Positions 46,877 to 58,448 of a stretch of DNA of 64,000 nt are shown here, one piece after another. The stretch comes from Conus ventricosus (taxonomy: Eukaryota > Mollusca > Gastropoda > Neogastropoda > Conidae), in the NCBI GenBank assembly GCA_018398815.1, contig CM031618.1, forward strand, positions 48,408,813-48,472,812, given 5' to 3'. Within the stretch, counting starts at the first letter, position 1. Each line of letters starts with the position of its first letter. A program made the translations under genes and the position numbers. Under the pieces are notes generated by a model. That model was not told the DNA's origin. It searched no databases and was given only the letters and a program-made list of their open reading frames with translations.

Positions 46877-48366
46877 GGGGGGGGGGGGGGGAGGGAGGAG
46901 ATTTATTAATACCTGAATACTATGTGAAACATTTCCTTGTGAATTGCTAGTTTAATTAGTATTTCCTAAGGGGGGGCCCATGGACGTCCGTGTTGGATTG
47001 CTTGGATTTGGGATTTTTCTCTGAGAATAGTGTGCGAGTCATAATTTTCATATGTAATAGCGTAGATTGTCTCAGAGAGAATATTGTTTACTGCTGTTTT
47101 GTAAAGGTGGCAGGGTATGGATCTGATTAACCCCAAAGTAACGGGTTATGGGGGGGGGGGGGGTGTATTCGAAATTCAAGTGGTCACTCTCATTCCCGAG
47201 TGGGAGGTAGGCAGGAAGTGGAGAGTAAAGCTTTAACCAGGTGCCTATGGGCCTTGATGGACTCGGGTATCAAGCAACAATACCGTAGTGGCCTACATTG
47301 TTGTTCACAGTGTATCCTGTTCCGTCCTGAGGTGGGCCAGACCACGCAGTCTGCTGCCGCGTGCCGGCAGTGAGCGGCAGTTTTTCCCGTTCCTGATTGC
47401 TTTACCGGGGAAGGGCCGGCTGCCGTCTGGGTGCAGCTCACCTCCTGCGCCGGGTTTCTTCCTGGATTCCCCAGCCACCTTTTGCTCTACCCTGTTCGGC
47501 GTCCCTGTGAGCGGGCGCTGCACCTGACCTTCCCTCACCCCTCAGATGCCGCGGGCCTTCAGAGGAGGAGGTTGTCCTTCGAGCCCTGGGGGGGGGGGAC
47601 CTCGACGAGAGGGCGTCTGGTGGTGGGTGCGCCGGGTGTCGTGCCCAGCGCAGGGGAGGATCAGACCGTGAGAGTCACGAACGGCGCCGGGTTTAGAGAC
47701 TTCGTGGTGACCAGCCTGCGAGGGGTCCACGACAGCGCCTGAGGAGCGGAGTCATCCGTGGAGGAGTCAGTCTGTGAGGTCCCCCGACAGTGCCAAGGAC
47801 TGGAGCTTTCCGGGCCGGGATAGGTTGTCCCATGGGTGTTGTAGAAGGGGTGTAGCGTTAGGCAGTAGGGTAGGGTGTTAGCTACTGCCTCCTTTTGGGA
47901 CGTAGTGGCCAGCACAGTGTAGGGTACTTGTCGTTGCCTCCCTTAGGGACGCAGTGACCAGTGCGATAGTGGTCCCGGGTCAAAAGAGAAGGGTGGGTCC
48001 TGGGGAGAGGTGTGGGTGGTAGCAGTTTAAGTTTAGAGTCCCTTGGGTTATTCTTGTCCCTATTAGTTAGCCACCACGTGTGCGGGCTATCTCTGCGTCC
48101 CTAGGTCGCAGTGATATACCGCAACTGGTGCTGTAGCATAGGTTAGGGTTCTCAGGGTCGTAGTAGGGTGAGGGGGTCAGTGAAGAAGTGGGATACCGGT
48201 GTGTGGTTGTAGATGGACGTGAGTGGTGGCGCCATGGTATGTTTGGGTGTGTGAAATAAAGAGGTGCGCGTGATTGTAAAGCTGTGTTAGTGTGCTGTGT
48301 TGTCTGCTCTAGTGTGTAATAGGTGTGGGTAGGGGTGGTAGGGCCGTCTGGCTTAGCGACCGTGAC
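44975..48366. other. ~3.4-kb insert present in LTR copy B, absent from copy A
   Basis: Copy A passes directly from sequence matching 44,965 to sequence matching 48,367, so this stretch was gained in B or lost from A. It has no recognisable coding region. Poly-G runs occur at 46,845-46,890 and 47,150-47,163, a GC-rich part at 47,190-47,760, and an AATAAA at 48,254 followed by GT-rich sequence. The right end reads 'ccgtgaca', which resembles an LTR end, and the left end lies near 'gtcag' against 'atcag' on the right. A solo LTR or non-autonomous LTR-like element is possible. Confidence 0.55.
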
Positions 48367-48539
48367 AATCAGACAATGCGATGTTCTTTTGTGATTGCAA
48401 GTTCCATTTGAAAAAGAATTGCCCTTTCAAACCAAATGATTCAAGACCCGCATTAGTCTCCACTGATTGTGAAGAAGGCCTTGTTTTGGCACCACATCAA
48501 TCGGTTGATGGACTGGTGTTAGAAAACGGAGCCATCAAC

Positions 48540-49108
48540 GGATTGCGGGTTTTGGGTTTTGCGAGAACTGGGTGCACCACCGCTGGTGTAAGAAAATCTT
48601 TCGTGCTTCAAACCAGTATCTCGACACTGTCCAAAAGTGTAGGTCGTTTGGAGGCAAGATTGAAACGTTTCCGCTGGCAAAAATTTCGGTCGATACACCG
48701 TACTACTCTGGATTTCTCACCGCCTGTGTTATCGATAACCCAGTCTGCGACTTGATCTTGGGCAATTTGCCAGGTGTCGCTACAGTACATGGTGGTGCTG
48801 GAGGATCGTTCGTTCCTTGTCTTGTGAGTACCAGATCAGACATCATAGAGCGGGGAAAGGCTACAAAGCCGCTAAAAATCTCAATACTGGATGAACTCCA
48901 GATTACCCCAGATGATCTAAAAGAAATGCAAGGAAAAGACGAGACGCTGACGACAGTACTTTCTGCTGCTAAACAGACTGTCACTGACATACCAATGGAC
49001 AAACAGTCAGCTGATAGAAAACCAGATGTATACAAGGTCTTTGCTGATAAAAAAGCAAAGGTACGTTCCTTCAGTGTAGGGAATAAAGTCCTTGTACTAC
49101 TCAACTGA
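48540..49108 (+). pseudogene. Aspartic protease remnant plus integrase C-terminal start
   Basis: 'TGCTTAGVRKSF' follows the position of the protease active site, but the catalytic Asp is not present (ART-G in place of DT-G). After a frameshift, 'FPLAKISVDTPYYSGFLTA' and 'CDLILGN' give the flap and the ILG motif. The same frame then runs via 'ITPDDLKEMQGKDETL' to 'KVRSFSVGNKVLVLL', which belongs to the integrase C-terminus. The integrase zinc finger and DDE core, about 1 kb, are missing between these two. Confidence 0.7.
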
Positions 49109-49129
49109 TGAACATAACAGCTTCGTGTT

Positions 49130-49567
49130 ATGTGGAAGGGTCCTTTTCAGGTGGTCGAAAAACTTTCTGCAGTTAATTATAAGATCAAAATGGCAAACAC
49201 TGAGAAGGCATTCCATGTGAACATGTTGAAGAAGTATGTTGAACGTACAAATGTTGCCATCAACCAGTCAGTTGAATGGATATGTCCTATGTCAGAAACT
49301 GATGTCAACATGACAGATATTATCAGTGATGATTTTGTACCCAATGTAACGTACAGGGACAGATCAAAGGTTGTGAAAACAGCAAATGTAGGAGTGTTAA
49401 CATCTACCAGTGCAGATGATGTTGTACCCCTTCCTACTCTGTCTGTTAAAGGTGAAACCTATGATGATGTGATTTTGTCGAATGATTTGTCTGCAAGTCA
49501 AACAGAACAGCTCAAAGAAATTTTGAAAGACTTTCAGGATGTGTTGACAGATACCCAGGTACAGTGA
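49130..49567 (+). pseudogene. Integrase GPY/F module and linker to RT
   Basis: 'MWKGPFQVVEKLSAVNYKI' and 'FHVNMLKKYVER' are the GPY/F module found at the C-terminus of Ty3/Gypsy integrases. It is followed by an acidic linker ending in 'LSASQTEQLKEILKDFQDVL', the typical N-terminal edge of the reverse transcriptase. This places integrase upstream of RT. Confidence 0.8.
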
Positions 49568-50860
49568 CTGGTATTGAACCCCATAGTATTCAGTTAACTA
49601 CTGAAATAACCAGTGCGAACCAGACCATACCCCCTCCGATTTGCAAAAAAAGAGGTTGTCGAAAGAGAAATCAAAGTAATGCTGGATTTAAAGGTCATAG
49701 AACCTTCTACATCTCCGTACAGCTCACCAGTTGTATTGGTGGACAAACCTGATGGCTCGGTGCGTTTCTGCATCGATTACAGGAAATTAAATAAGATCAC
49801 TGTGTTCGATGCCGACCCATCCCAGACATTGAAGAACTTCTGTGTCAGCTCTCAGAAGGAAATTATTTTGTGAAAATAGACTTGACTAAAGGATACTGGC
49901 AGATTCCAATGGCTGAAGCTGACAAGGAAAAGACAGCATTTCAAACACCTTTTGGTCTTTCCAATGGACGAAAAATGCCATTCGGTTTGCAAAATGCCCA
50001 GCTTCTTTGCCAGAATGATGCGAGCCCTGAAACTCCATGAATGTGGTGCAGTCAGTTTTTTTTGACGACATTTTGTTGGCTGCAAAGTCATGGAGTGACC
50101 TCCTTTCTAACTTACGAGCTGTTTTTTTTTCCAGACTCAGAAGTTTTGGTTTGACTGCGAGACCATCCAAAATTCGTGCCGGTTTTCAAACTCTCGAGTT
50201 TTTGGGTCACACTATTTCAGTGGGAAAAATGATGCCAGAGGGAAAGAAAGTGGAAAAGATTTTATCCTTACACAAACCCACTACAAAGAAACAGATCAGG
50301 TCACTCATCGGATTGTTGTCTTACTATAGACGATATGTACCCCACTTTGCGTCCTTGACGGCCCCTGTGACTGAACTGACGAAAGGGACGAAGAACAAAA
50401 GTATTGTGTGGTCTGATGAGTGCCAGAAGGCTTTGGAGTGTGTTCAGAACACCCTCAACTCATTTCCTGTTCTATTGTTACCCTCCCTCTCAGAAGACTT
50501 TATTTTGAGAACCGATGCAAGTTCCAAAGGAATGGAGCGGTTCTGTTGCAGGAAAAAAGTGCTTTATTACATCCCGTGCAATACGCTAGTAAGAAGTTCT
50601 CAAAGACACAAGAGAAATACTCCACTATTGAGAGAGAGTGCTTGGCTATTGTATGGGCATGTGAGAAGTTCGCCAGGTTCTTGACTGGAAGAAAGTTTCG
50701 GTTACAGACTGACAACAGGCCACTGACGTTCTTGAAATCGTCAAAGACTAAGAACAGCAGATTATTAAGATGGTCTTTGGCATTGCAGGAATTCCAATTT
50801 ACCGTTGAACCAGTGCCTGGAACACAAAATGTCATGGCAGATTTATTGTCACGTGTATGA
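49568..50860 (+). pseudogene. Ty3/Gypsy reverse transcriptase and RNase H, frameshifted
   Basis: Pieces in several frames give 'SPYSSPVVLVDKPDGSVRFC' and 'IDYRKLNKIT' (fingers), 'KIDLTKGYWQIPM' (first catalytic Asp) and 'FFDDILLAAK' (second catalytic motif, FFDD for the usual YIDD). These are followed by 'LEFLGHTIS', 'SLIGLLSYYRRYVPHF' and the RNase H motifs 'FILRTDASS', 'STIERECLAIVWA' and 'LQTDNRPLTF', ending 'VMADLLSRV'. Breaks lie near 49,600, 49,870, 50,035 and 50,530. Confidence 0.9.
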
Positions 50861-51737
50861 ATATTCATGGACAAATGTAACTGTCTTCAAGGGAAAGACT
50901 ATTCCTGTTTTTTGTCTTTCTTAATGATTACGGTGTGCTCACATTTGACAGTGCATTGTATGTTACTGACTATTTAAATCAAGTGGTATTTATGCTTAAT
51001 TTGCTTGTTGAAGTGACTGTATGTTTTACAAGCAAAAAAACTACTTGATGTTGATGTAATACATATTTATTCTTTGCTTTATTTTTTGGTAAACAATGAA
51101 AAAATCATGTACTATCTATGTCTAACTTCCTTGTGAAGGTGAATATATCTGTATGTGTCATGAGCAAATAACTCTTTAGAAATGTATATACACATGTTTT
51201 GATTGTGCAGTGAGACAAACCTATTGTTTTCATTAGTTCGTTTTCAACAATGGAAAATGTTTCACTTTTCAATGGACTATAACATTACATGTGGAAAAAA
51301 AACTATGTTTAAACTATGTTTATTTTGTTTACATGTCTATTGAGAAACATTTACACTTAGAAATATTCTCATTTTCATGAGGGTTTTGAAACATATGATG
51401 TGAGACAAAGATCAAGGGAAAATATGTGCTTCACATCTTAATGTATGAACACAATTTGTGCTTTGAATTGTTAATATCCCTAATTGTTTTATCCATGTAA
51501 TTTGTGAAATGTATTTTGTGAGATGTGGTGATCAATTATGAATTTTTTTTACAGAAAGACTGAAAGTTTGAAATATGCTATTTAAGGTGGATCATGATGA
51601 TTGATTCTATACGTTGATTATTAATTTGGTGAATCATGTGTGATGGATACACATTTTGAGATTCATGGCTGAAGATGTGTTTTAAGTGAAGTTGTATATC
51701 TGTTAAAAAAAATTTTCTGGAGAAAATTTTTCACCCA
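50861..51737 (+). other. Non-coding tail between RNase H and the polypurine tract
   Basis: AT-rich stretch with no envelope-like or other recognisable frame. Confidence 0.6.
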
Positions 51738-51747
51738 GGATGGGGGG
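51738..51747 (+). promoter_or_regulatory. Polypurine tract
   Basis: 'ggatgggggg' directly precedes the LTR start TGTCATG, the position where plus-strand DNA synthesis is primed in LTR retrotransposons. Confidence 0.75.
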
Positions 51748-52797
51748 TGTCATGTGACGTAGCCTCACATCAAGGCATGTGACGCTCCATCACATGTAGT
51801 TTAGTGATCTGAATCATTTCCCCATGCCACAACTAAAAAGGAAGAATATTTATGTGGCTTGACTAGTGTAGCGGGCGTCCCCAAATAATTGTGAGAATGA
51901 CTCATTAAAGAAAGAAACGTGGTCATTGGGTGAAAGTGACCACTGAGTGATAGTTTAACAAGGGCTGGTAAGGTGCTGGTCATGGTTTTGAACACTGAGT
52001 ATGCACTCACTAGGAGGAGGGAGGAAAGAATCGGTTTTAGCCCAGCAGATGGCCTAGAGACTCGAACCTGTCAGGACGCTGGTCCTCACTGCTGACCAGT
52101 CATTACCACGTGAGCGATAGATAGTTGGGGAAAGCTACAGGGAAAACTTAAAGAAAAGAGAAAGAAAGAATTCATATGTTGAATTAAGAAGCAGGTTATT
52201 TACACGAACCTTATTCGTGTTTCAGCCCTTCGCCCTTCACCTTTCACCCCGTGAGGTGGTTAAAGATGGCCATGGTGTGGGGAACACACCGGTAGTTCAG
52301 CCCCAGCAAGTAAAGACTCCAGGGAGAGGAGTTGGAATTCGTCATCTCTCCATTGACGGGAAAATTCAAGTAAAGACTCCAGGGAGAGGAGTCGGAACTC
52401 GTATCTCCAGTGACGGAGAATTCAAGGGGCGATACGATGTCAGAGAGAGACAGGGAAACCTGACCGTATGAAACGAGTCTTGCATCTGATGCAGGCATAG
52501 CATCAATGATTGAAGGAAGTAATTATTCTCCTGGTCTGGATTTTGGGCCAGTGTTATGTGAAGGCCATGACTTTACAGAAACGTGTATTGATGTAACTGG
52601 GAAAATTGGTTACAAGGATGCATGTATAAAATCTGTTTATAAATTGTTTGATGTGATTTAGTAAAGTGTTTTTCCCTGAAGGAGAGGGGGAGAAGAAAAA
52701 CATTCGGTAGTGCGCCTTTTGGTTGATTGGAAGGATTGCGTGTGCGTATGGAGTAAATGCTGTCATGAATGCATGTTGCAAACGTGACAGTGTGACA
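51748..52797 (+). repeat. 3' LTR of copy B
   Basis: 1,050 bp, starting TGTCATGTGACG and ending GTGTGACA, so the ends form the inverted pair TGTCA/TGACA. It is the best-quality LTR copy in the window and serves as reference for the other two. It is followed by the target duplication 'gactg'. Confidence 0.85.
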
Positions 52798-53586
52798 GAC
52801 TGCATGCTGGCCATTCCATTCTGTTGACTCCAGACTGCTGCAGGAAGTCGTTGACCCCCCTTGCCCTGTGGGGGCGAGCGTTGTCATCCTGTAGACAGCC
52901 CATGGTCCCATCTGCTGCAGTGTAGGCACAGCCGGGCGGTCGAAGGATCTCATCCCGGTATCGGATGCCAGTCAGGTTACCCTGTACATGATACAAGGGT
53001 GTTCTGTGGTGAAGGCTGAAGGCCCCCCAGACCATTACAGAACCTCCACCAAAGGCTACCTTTTCTTGGACAGTGGCGTCAATAAAGCGTTGCCCTGGGC
53101 GCCTCCAGACCCTCAGTCGGCCGTCGTTGTGGTGAAGGGTGAAACGTGATTCATCACTGAACAGGACCTGGGACCATTGCTGACGTGTCCACCTCACGTG
53201 ACGTGCGCAGAAGGCGCGGCGTGCTGCCCTATGGACTGGAGTTAAGCGTGGCCGTACTGCTGGGCGACGAGAACGGAGATTAAACCCATGTAGGCGGTTC
53301 CGTATGGTCTGCTGGCTGATGGTGATTTTAGTAGCCACCATGAACTACCTTTGAATGATGCTGGAAGAGGCTGTTCTTGTCTGCAGGCTTGTCGTTCAAT
53401 GAGACAATCGTCACGTGGGGTTGTCTTCTTTGGTCGACCAGATCTGCGTCTTTCATGGACAATCCCAGTGGCTGTGAAGTGTTGAATCAGTTGGACAATG
53501 ACAGAGATGGACACATGAAGTTGCCTGGCCTCTTCTCGCTTGGGAACACCATCATGGAACCATGCAACAGCTCGTCCCCTATCCAA
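52798..53586 (-). pseudogene. Tc1-like transposase 1, N-terminal part
   Basis: The frame 53,586-53,340 has the helix-turn-helix start ('VAWFHDGVPKREEARQLHV' and 'RRSGRPKKTTPRDD'). After a frameshift near 53,345 the second frame carries 'TISQQTIRNRLH', 'VLFSDESRFTLHH' (first catalytic Asp), 'GGGSVMVWGAFS' and 'LQDDNARPHRA' (second Asp). It ends at 'MEWPA', exactly where the LTR element is inserted. The transposase cannot be made intact from this copy. Confidence 0.85.
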
Positions 53587-53989
53587 CTCGCTTAATTTTC
53601 GTCGTGGAGGCAGTCAGATCCGGCCTACTACTGGTGGAATGTCTTCTTATAAAGCCAAGCAAGCGACAGCATCTCACACATAAACAGCAGTGCTTGCACG
53701 TGCATAATGGTTTTTCCATCTGGCAAGTGCAATGTGTTCAGGCAGAACGGTCCAAAACAAAGTCATTTTTCGCAAGTTTCCGCTTTTTCCGTTTGCGGCC
53801 CAGCTCAGTAGTAGAGAATCCCGTGCAATTTTCGCACTAACACAACATCGCCCACTTACAGCTGAACAAGAATTCATGACAATTTGGCTGGACTAAGAAA
53901 TAAATAACAGTAGCGAACTGAGTTTATTACGCACCTGTTTTCACATACCGATTCTTAACTTTTTGTGCGTAGTATATATCAACAGGATA

Positions 53990-55190
53990 TATCAACAGAT
54001 ACAGGGCACTGCCATGGGCACCCCTTTCGCCCCTCGGGCATCAAACCTTTTTAGGGGGTTACTTCAAAGAACCCCACCTTTCCCAAATCCGGTAGGTCCA
54101 AAACAGATGTGGAACGTTCACTGATGACATTTTCTTGCTCTTTATTGGCTCAACAGCTGAACTAAAACAAATTTACTGAATATATCAACAACTTTCATGA
54201 CCCCATTAAATTCACCTTACGTCCTCCACTGTCGAAATCTCGTTTTTGGATTCAACATTTACCTAAAAGATGGGTTTCTACAGAAGATTTTAAACCCTTT
54301 AAACCCCACTGTACCATGCGTATTTACACGCTTTCGTCTGTCACCCCACGCCACCTTATTCGTAACATGCCGTTCAGTCAGTTTTTACGTTTTGGGAAAG
54401 ACTGTGTTCTGTGACAACATTTTCGTAAAGCGATGTGGACAACATGGTAAATTTGGTTCCTACAACGTGGAACAGAAGAAAAGATATCAAGATAGCAAGG
54501 GACAAGTCACAGCTATCTCGAGAGCCAAGCTCTTACTTAAAAAAACCAAGAACACTCTTGACAGGAGCCCCATGGTGGGTCAAACTACCACCCATGAACC
54601 CCCCTCTCCGACAGTGGCTATCAGAGCTACAGAGCTCTGTCCTGCCACCGCACCAGGATGCGTCTGGCCGTCCCCAAGCTCCCAGTCCTCGGTGAGCGGG
54701 CCTGCGATCTCTACAGTCTATGTTGATTGCCCTCCATGCTGCCCACTCCCCGGTCCACACCCTGGATTTTTTCCATTCCCAAAAGAGCTCGGTGTGTGGT
54801 GTGTGAAGACCATTTGGTGGAAAACAATCCACTTCCCAGCTCTGTGACCAGTGAAAGATTCACAATCCGTCACCGTATGTCCTGTGTTTCCCACTAATAT
54901 CATATACTGTTATTCTGTGATAAATTCCCCAACACCCAAATATATGGACAACAAAAAATACACTCAAAAAAACGTTTTCCCTACACCGCACGCAATCCAG
55001 AAAACACAGGCACCCATGTAACTCGACACTTCAATCAAACAAACCATAACATTCTAGATATGAGGTGCTTAACCATAAAAAAAGTAAAACCCCCACAAAT
55101 CTGGAACCCAGACTCTCAAGAGAGGACTTTTGGATTAAAAAACTAATGACTTGCATCCAAAGGTCTGAACAGCCTTGATTTCTGAGGTGT
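53990..55190 (+). pseudogene. Second Penelope-like element fragment (RT end plus GIY-YIG region)
   Basis: Frames broken by stops show 'GTAMGTPFAP' (RT motif B), a YIDDIF-like region near 54,120, 'NIYLKDGFLQ' and 'IFVKRCGQHG'. Further on come 'RYTIRHRMSC' and, near 55,010-55,070, 'THVTRHFNQTNHN', which fit the linker and GIY-YIG part of Penelope-like elements. It is more decayed and belongs to a different lineage from the copy at 22 kb. It starts just outside the right end of Tc1-like element 1. Confidence 0.7.
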
Positions 55191-55259
55191 CATCCTCTCC
55201 CATAACTGTTTACTGCACCTGTATGATTGTCTTCTGTTTGCCTATCGATTTGTCAGTTC

Positions 55260-55549
55260 GTCGATTGGTTGCCTTCTCTCCCTCTCACTCTTTCTCTCTC
55301 TTTTTCTCTTACTCTCTCTTACTCCTCTCTTCTTTTTCTCTTTCACGCGCTCTCTCTACCCGCCTCTCTTTCTCTCTGTTCTATTTCTCACTTTCTCTTC
55401 TCGCCTCTTTCTCTCTGTCTACCCCCCCACCCCCCACCACCATCTCATTACATTATCTACAAGGTTAAAGGACCTGGCTGGAAACAGGTTTTGGACTCCC
55501 ATGGCCCTATTTTAAGTGGGGCTTTTATATAGTTTGCAACTGCTACGAT

Positions 55550-55582
<33 letters not shown>

Positions 55583-56172
55583 CTCTCCCTTTCTCTCTCT
55601 CTCCTTCTCTCTCTCTTTTTTCCCCCCTCTCTCTCTCTTTCTCTCTCTGTTTCTCCCTTCTTCCCCTCATCACAAGATTCACAGGTTACAGATCGGGGGA
55701 TGGCAGGTTCCTGACTTTTGTTGCCCAGTGAGAGTGGGGTTTCATTAGAGCTTGTAACCACTACGATCACTTCCAAAAAAAACAAAACCCCTCCCCCCCC
55801 CCCTCAACTCTTCCCCCACCCCACCCCCATCTCTCTCTCTCTGTTTTTTTTTTCTCTCGGTCTTTCTCTATGCTCCACTTTCTTCTTTTCCCCCCCCCCC
55901 CCCCCCCCCCCCAAAGACCAAACCCCTTTCCCCTTTTTCTCTCTCTCTGTGGGCGGGCCGGTGAGAGCGAGTCCTGGACTTCTGTGGGCTCCATTGAGAG
56001 TGGGGTCTATTGTTTGCTGGTTACTTCCCACGGTCACACCCCCCCACCCCCCCCCCCCCTCTCTCTCTCTCCCCCACTCTCTCTTACGGATCTGGTGGAG
56101 AGAGGTCCCGAGCTTCCGTGCCCCAGTGGGAGTGGGGATACGGGAGGGCTTGTCTCTGCTGCGGCCCTTTTC

Positions 56173-56204
<32 letters not shown>

Positions 56205-56400
56205 CTCTTCCCTCTCACCTCCTTACGATTTGTGAAGAAATTCCTGGTTTTGTGGCCCCAGTGAGAGTGGGTCTATGAAGCATTAACTACCCGACCACTT
56301 TTCTCCCCCCCCCCCCCCCCAATCTCCCTCTCTCCAATCCCTTCCTCTCTCCCTCTCTCTCCTCTCTCCTCCCCTCTCTCTCTCTCTCTCCCCCTGGTGT
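55260..56400. repeat. CT-rich composite tandem repeat, about five modules
   Basis: Blocks of (CT)n and poly-C alternate with ~80-bp modules that share 'gtgagagtggggt' or close variants (near 55,725, 55,995, 56,135 and 56,265). The period is about 130-270 bp. Several poly-C runs longer than 15 bp are present. Confidence 0.8.
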
Positions 56401-57480
56401 GTGGGGGGTTTGTGTGTGTGGTTGTGGGGGGTGGGGGGGGGGGGGGGTGGGGCATGTCGGTTTGGGTCAACAGATGTGTGTGGGATGTGTTTGTTTTGAT
56501 CGCTTTTCAAGTTGGGGTGTTGCACTGCAGGCCTAGTGAAATTTGGATGAAAAGGAAACATGTGTGCGGACTTTTTGCCGTTATCACAATAACTCCGAGA
56601 AGCCTGTGCCGAAAATTTGGGTACAACGGACTTGTTGTTCTCTTCTTGTTTGTTATATATATATTTGGTTCCCTTATGCAGCTAGTGGTGGGTTTTCGTA
56701 TTTATAATATCGTTTCCATTTTCTTCATTTCAATTTTTTTTTCTTCTAAATTTTCAAAATCTTTGCCAAATCATTACTGTAATGATGGAAGAATTGTTTA
56801 AACTGCACTTGTTTTCCCGCACTACTTAATTGCTCAACATTATATTGTTTGGTCAATTAGTGGGCGATTGCATTTCTCAGGAGATCCAAGTAAAGATTGT
56901 TCTGCACAATTCCAGCCACTGACAATGTTTGGGTTATTGAACAACAGAGCTGACCATTCAGACTGTTCCATATCTTTTGATCTCCCTTGCATCCTTAAAT
57001 GGATCCTCAAGCATAGGCTCAAAGATTGTCCCCTACATTTTATACTGTTAGCATAATGTTTTTTATTTTTTCAGCAACTTTTTTTCCTCTCCACACTTTC
57101 GTTATGTTTTATTACTAACTTCCGCTGGCTGCTTTGGGGGTGCTGTTGGATTCTTTTTTTGAACCCTTGGTGGTGAGAACACCACAGAATTACGGACTGT
57201 GGTGTGTCTATTTGACGCCAAGAACACAAACACACTCAGCCGTGTCTCCCTGATGAGTCCGATCCAGCAGACGAAAGGCCTCGGAGCAAGCAATACATGT
57301 AGGTCTGCCTTCAAGAGGGACTGCGATGGTTCCCTCATGCAGCTAGTGAAGGGTTTTCGTATTAAAAATATATGTTTCCCATTTCCTTCATCTTCAATTT
57401 TTTTTAATTTCAAATTTTTGCCAAGTCACTACTATAATAATGGAAGAAGTGTTAACCTGCACATGTTTTGCCCCACTACT
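56400..57480. repeat. Non-coding sequence with an internal ~650-bp-spaced duplicate
   Basis: 'ggttcccttatgcagctagt' with 'gggttttcgtatttataata' (56,668-56,710) recurs at 57,329-57,370 as 'ggttccctcatgcagctagt' with 'gggttttcgtattaaaaata'. The following 'ccaaatcattactgtaat' and 'gcccc/cccgcactacttaattg' are also repeated. The element class is unknown. Confidence 0.6.
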
Positions 57481-57489
57481 TAATTGTTC

Positions 57490-57720
57490 AGCATTTATAT
57501 ATATATATATATATATATATGTCTTTTTTTAATACATCTATTTATCTACTTAACCTATTTGAAAGAAAACGGCCTTTTTTTTAATAAAGGAGAAAACGAC
57601 CACACGCACACTCCTGTCCTCAAATTCAGGAGCATACGCCCCGATTCATACATTTTATCGTTTGGGAAGCTTTGAGAACGTTAAAGGAGGGAAGTGATTT
57701 TGAAACGACAGCGGACGCCG
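57490..57720. repeat. (AT)n tract and a relative of the 40.4-kb tandem repeat
   Basis: (AT)n at 57,497-57,520 is followed by 'ttatctacttaacctatttg' and 'gaaaacggcc', which resemble the unit at 40,545-40,600. Confidence 0.6.
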
Positions 57721-57900
57721 ATGTGGTTTTTCTCACAGGGGAGGAGATGGGTGGGTGAGAGGAGTAGAGTTTGTGCACACGCCCTTTCTCACCCGCCGCG
57801 GAGATCTTTTGGGCGGGGAGTGATTGTGGTACTACACCGGCACACGCATCCGATGCAAACAGACCGAGTTACCTCGCTTGGGCCTGAGTACGATACGAAC

Positions 57901-58034
57901 CTGGCTTTAGCTCACGTGCTCGGTGCAGCAGAAACGTGTTCCAGTCTCGCTCCGCTGCCTCGTAAACCCGCTTGAGATCTGTGTCATCGTCTTTGAGTGA
58001 GGAAAAAAAGACGCAGTCCTGGAAAGTGCCGTCA
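57901..58034 (-). CDS. SABATH methyltransferase, fourth visible exon
   Basis: 134 bp, encoding 'GTFQDCVFFSSLKDDDTDL' then 'ERDWNTFLLHRARELKPG'. The second part is the family's conserved 'DWxxFLxxRAxELxPGG' helix and turn before the central strand. The acceptor is 'tttttccag' and the donor 'gttcgt' (a less common +3/+4). The split Gly codon is completed 17.7 kb away at 40,176. Confidence 0.9.
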
Positions 58035-58331
58035 CTGGAAAAAATGACGAAAGTGACGTTTTTAATAGGCTGAAATTCCTGTCTGCCCTAAAATGAACAT
58101 TGTTATTAACATCTCTATATGGTCTCTGTTTTTTTGTGTTTTTTTTAATATCGAACAGATAGATAAACACGCGCGCGCACACATATGCACGCGCGCATGC
58201 AGGCAAGCCTGCACACACAGGAACACAGTAATAAACATCTCCATTTCTATGTGGTTTCTGTTTTTATTTATCGAACAGATAGATAAACACACGCGCGCGC
58301 GCACACACACACACGTACACATGCACGCACG

Positions 58332-58387
<56 letters not shown>

Positions 58388-58448
58388 TACATACACAGTT
58401 CCAGTTTGTTTCATCAAGTAGGCGTCACTGCGGGCAGACTGATCTATA

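Larger units (their letters stand above)
41331..52797 (+). mobile_element. Gypsy-type LTR retrotransposon copy B, complete ends, nested in Tc1-like element
   Basis: 5' LTR 41,331-42,316, internal region, polypurine tract at 51,738-51,747 and 3' LTR 51,748-52,797. The direct repeat 'gactg' at 41,326-41,330 and 52,798-52,802 is the 5-bp target duplication, cut from the Tc1 transposase codons. Recognisable pol remnants lie at 48,550-50,860 in the order protease, integrase C-terminal GPY/F module, RT, RNase H. Integrase before RT resembles the Gmr1-type Ty3/Gypsy group. Frameshifts and a missing integrase core make it inactive. Confidence 0.85.
40888..53972 (-). mobile_element. Tc1-like DNA transposon 1, split by an LTR retrotransposon
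   Basis: Terminal inverted repeats are visible at 40,888 ('ctacacacaaaaagttaag') and, inverted, ending at 53,972 ('cttaactttttgtgcgtag'). Both are next to TA-rich sequence. The transposase reads on the minus strand: N-terminal part at 53,586-52,798 and C-terminal part at 41,325-41,106. The two halves are separated by the 11.5-kb LTR element. The transposon would be about 1.6 kb without the insertion. Confidence 0.85.

Noticed and set aside
47190..47760. GC-rich open frames on both strands
   Set aside because: Frames overlap on opposite strands without motifs; GC content alone keeps them open.
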